Assembly (NCBI RefSeq): GCF_000001735.4
Contig: NC_003074.8
Span: 9,424,101-9,488,100 of the forward strand
Origin: Arabidopsis thaliana
Taxonomy: Eukaryota; Streptophyta; Magnoliopsida; Brassicales; Brassicaceae
Length of the DNA stretch: 64,000 nt
Direction of reading: 5' to 3'
The position numbers and the translations under genes were made by a program. The stretch's first letter is position 1; the number at the start of each line of letters is the position of its first letter. Of the stretch, positions 63,936 to 64,000 are shown piece after piece. The notes under the pieces are model-generated. The model was not told the DNA's origin and searched no databases. It saw nothing but the letters and a program-made list of their open reading frames with translations.

Positions 63936-64000
63936 GGAAATCGGTTGTCCGAAGATAAAAGAATCATAGTCTTAAATTATAAAAAAAGGAAAAATCCACA

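Overview
This is nuclear DNA of a small-genome crucifer. Gene order, protein lengths and peptides match, from memory, Arabidopsis thaliana chromosome 3 around AT3G25800-AT3G25905 (no search was run). Genes are compact, with GT-AG introns, AT-rich intergenic DNA and spliced plastid and secretory proteins. I joined exons by hand; every complete multi-exon gene gave a closed reading frame.

Region by region. 1-4.3 kb (minus): the 5' part of a PP2A scaffolding subunit A gene, then a plastid membrane protein gene. Their promoters share a diverged module of about 100 bp. 6.6-9.8 kb (plus): monoterpene synthase TPS24, with a stray exon fragment of the membrane protein gene just downstream. 10.8-14.3 kb (minus): a 5'-truncated, broken LINE bounded by a 13-bp target-site duplication. 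12.2-28.76 kb: a direct tandem duplication with an 8,263-bp unit. Each unit carries a LINE piece, a complete 1,8-cineole synthase gene (TPS27, then TPS23), a decayed terpene synthase pseudogene and the 3' flank of the next gene. The breakpoints lie inside the LINE and just downstream of PRP4K and share only AGC. 28.8-33.4 kb (minus): PRP4-type splicing kinase. 34.1-36.2 kb (minus): a short DC1 zinc-finger gene and a three-exon heavy-metal-associated protein gene. 36.5-38.5 kb (plus): LTA2, the plastid pyruvate dehydrogenase E2. 39.6-40.3 kb (minus): a small acidic protein of unknown function. 40.3-47 kb: gene-poor DNA holding a decayed AXR1-like gene fragment, then NIMIN2 (minus). 47-51.4 kb: gene-poor DNA with a 436-bp Mutator-like MITE. 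51.4-53.3 kb (plus): the AP2/ERF factor CRF11. 56.9-58.7 kb (plus): homocysteine S-methyltransferase HMT1, with a GC-AG intron. 62.2-62.6 kb (minus): the CLE27 peptide gene. The window ends with a perfect 22-bp hairpin.

The genes do not form one pathway; the only functional cluster is the terpene synthases. The most informative signals are evolutionary. The cineole synthase ends in a five-residue tail that appears to be read from exon 5 of the adjoining pseudogene. The order of events can be read directly: LINE insertion and synthase/pseudogene fusion first, then the 8.26-kb duplication, after which I noticed only two base differences. I found no CRISPR array, tRNA, rRNA or operon-like system, and no convincing undescribed multi-gene system.
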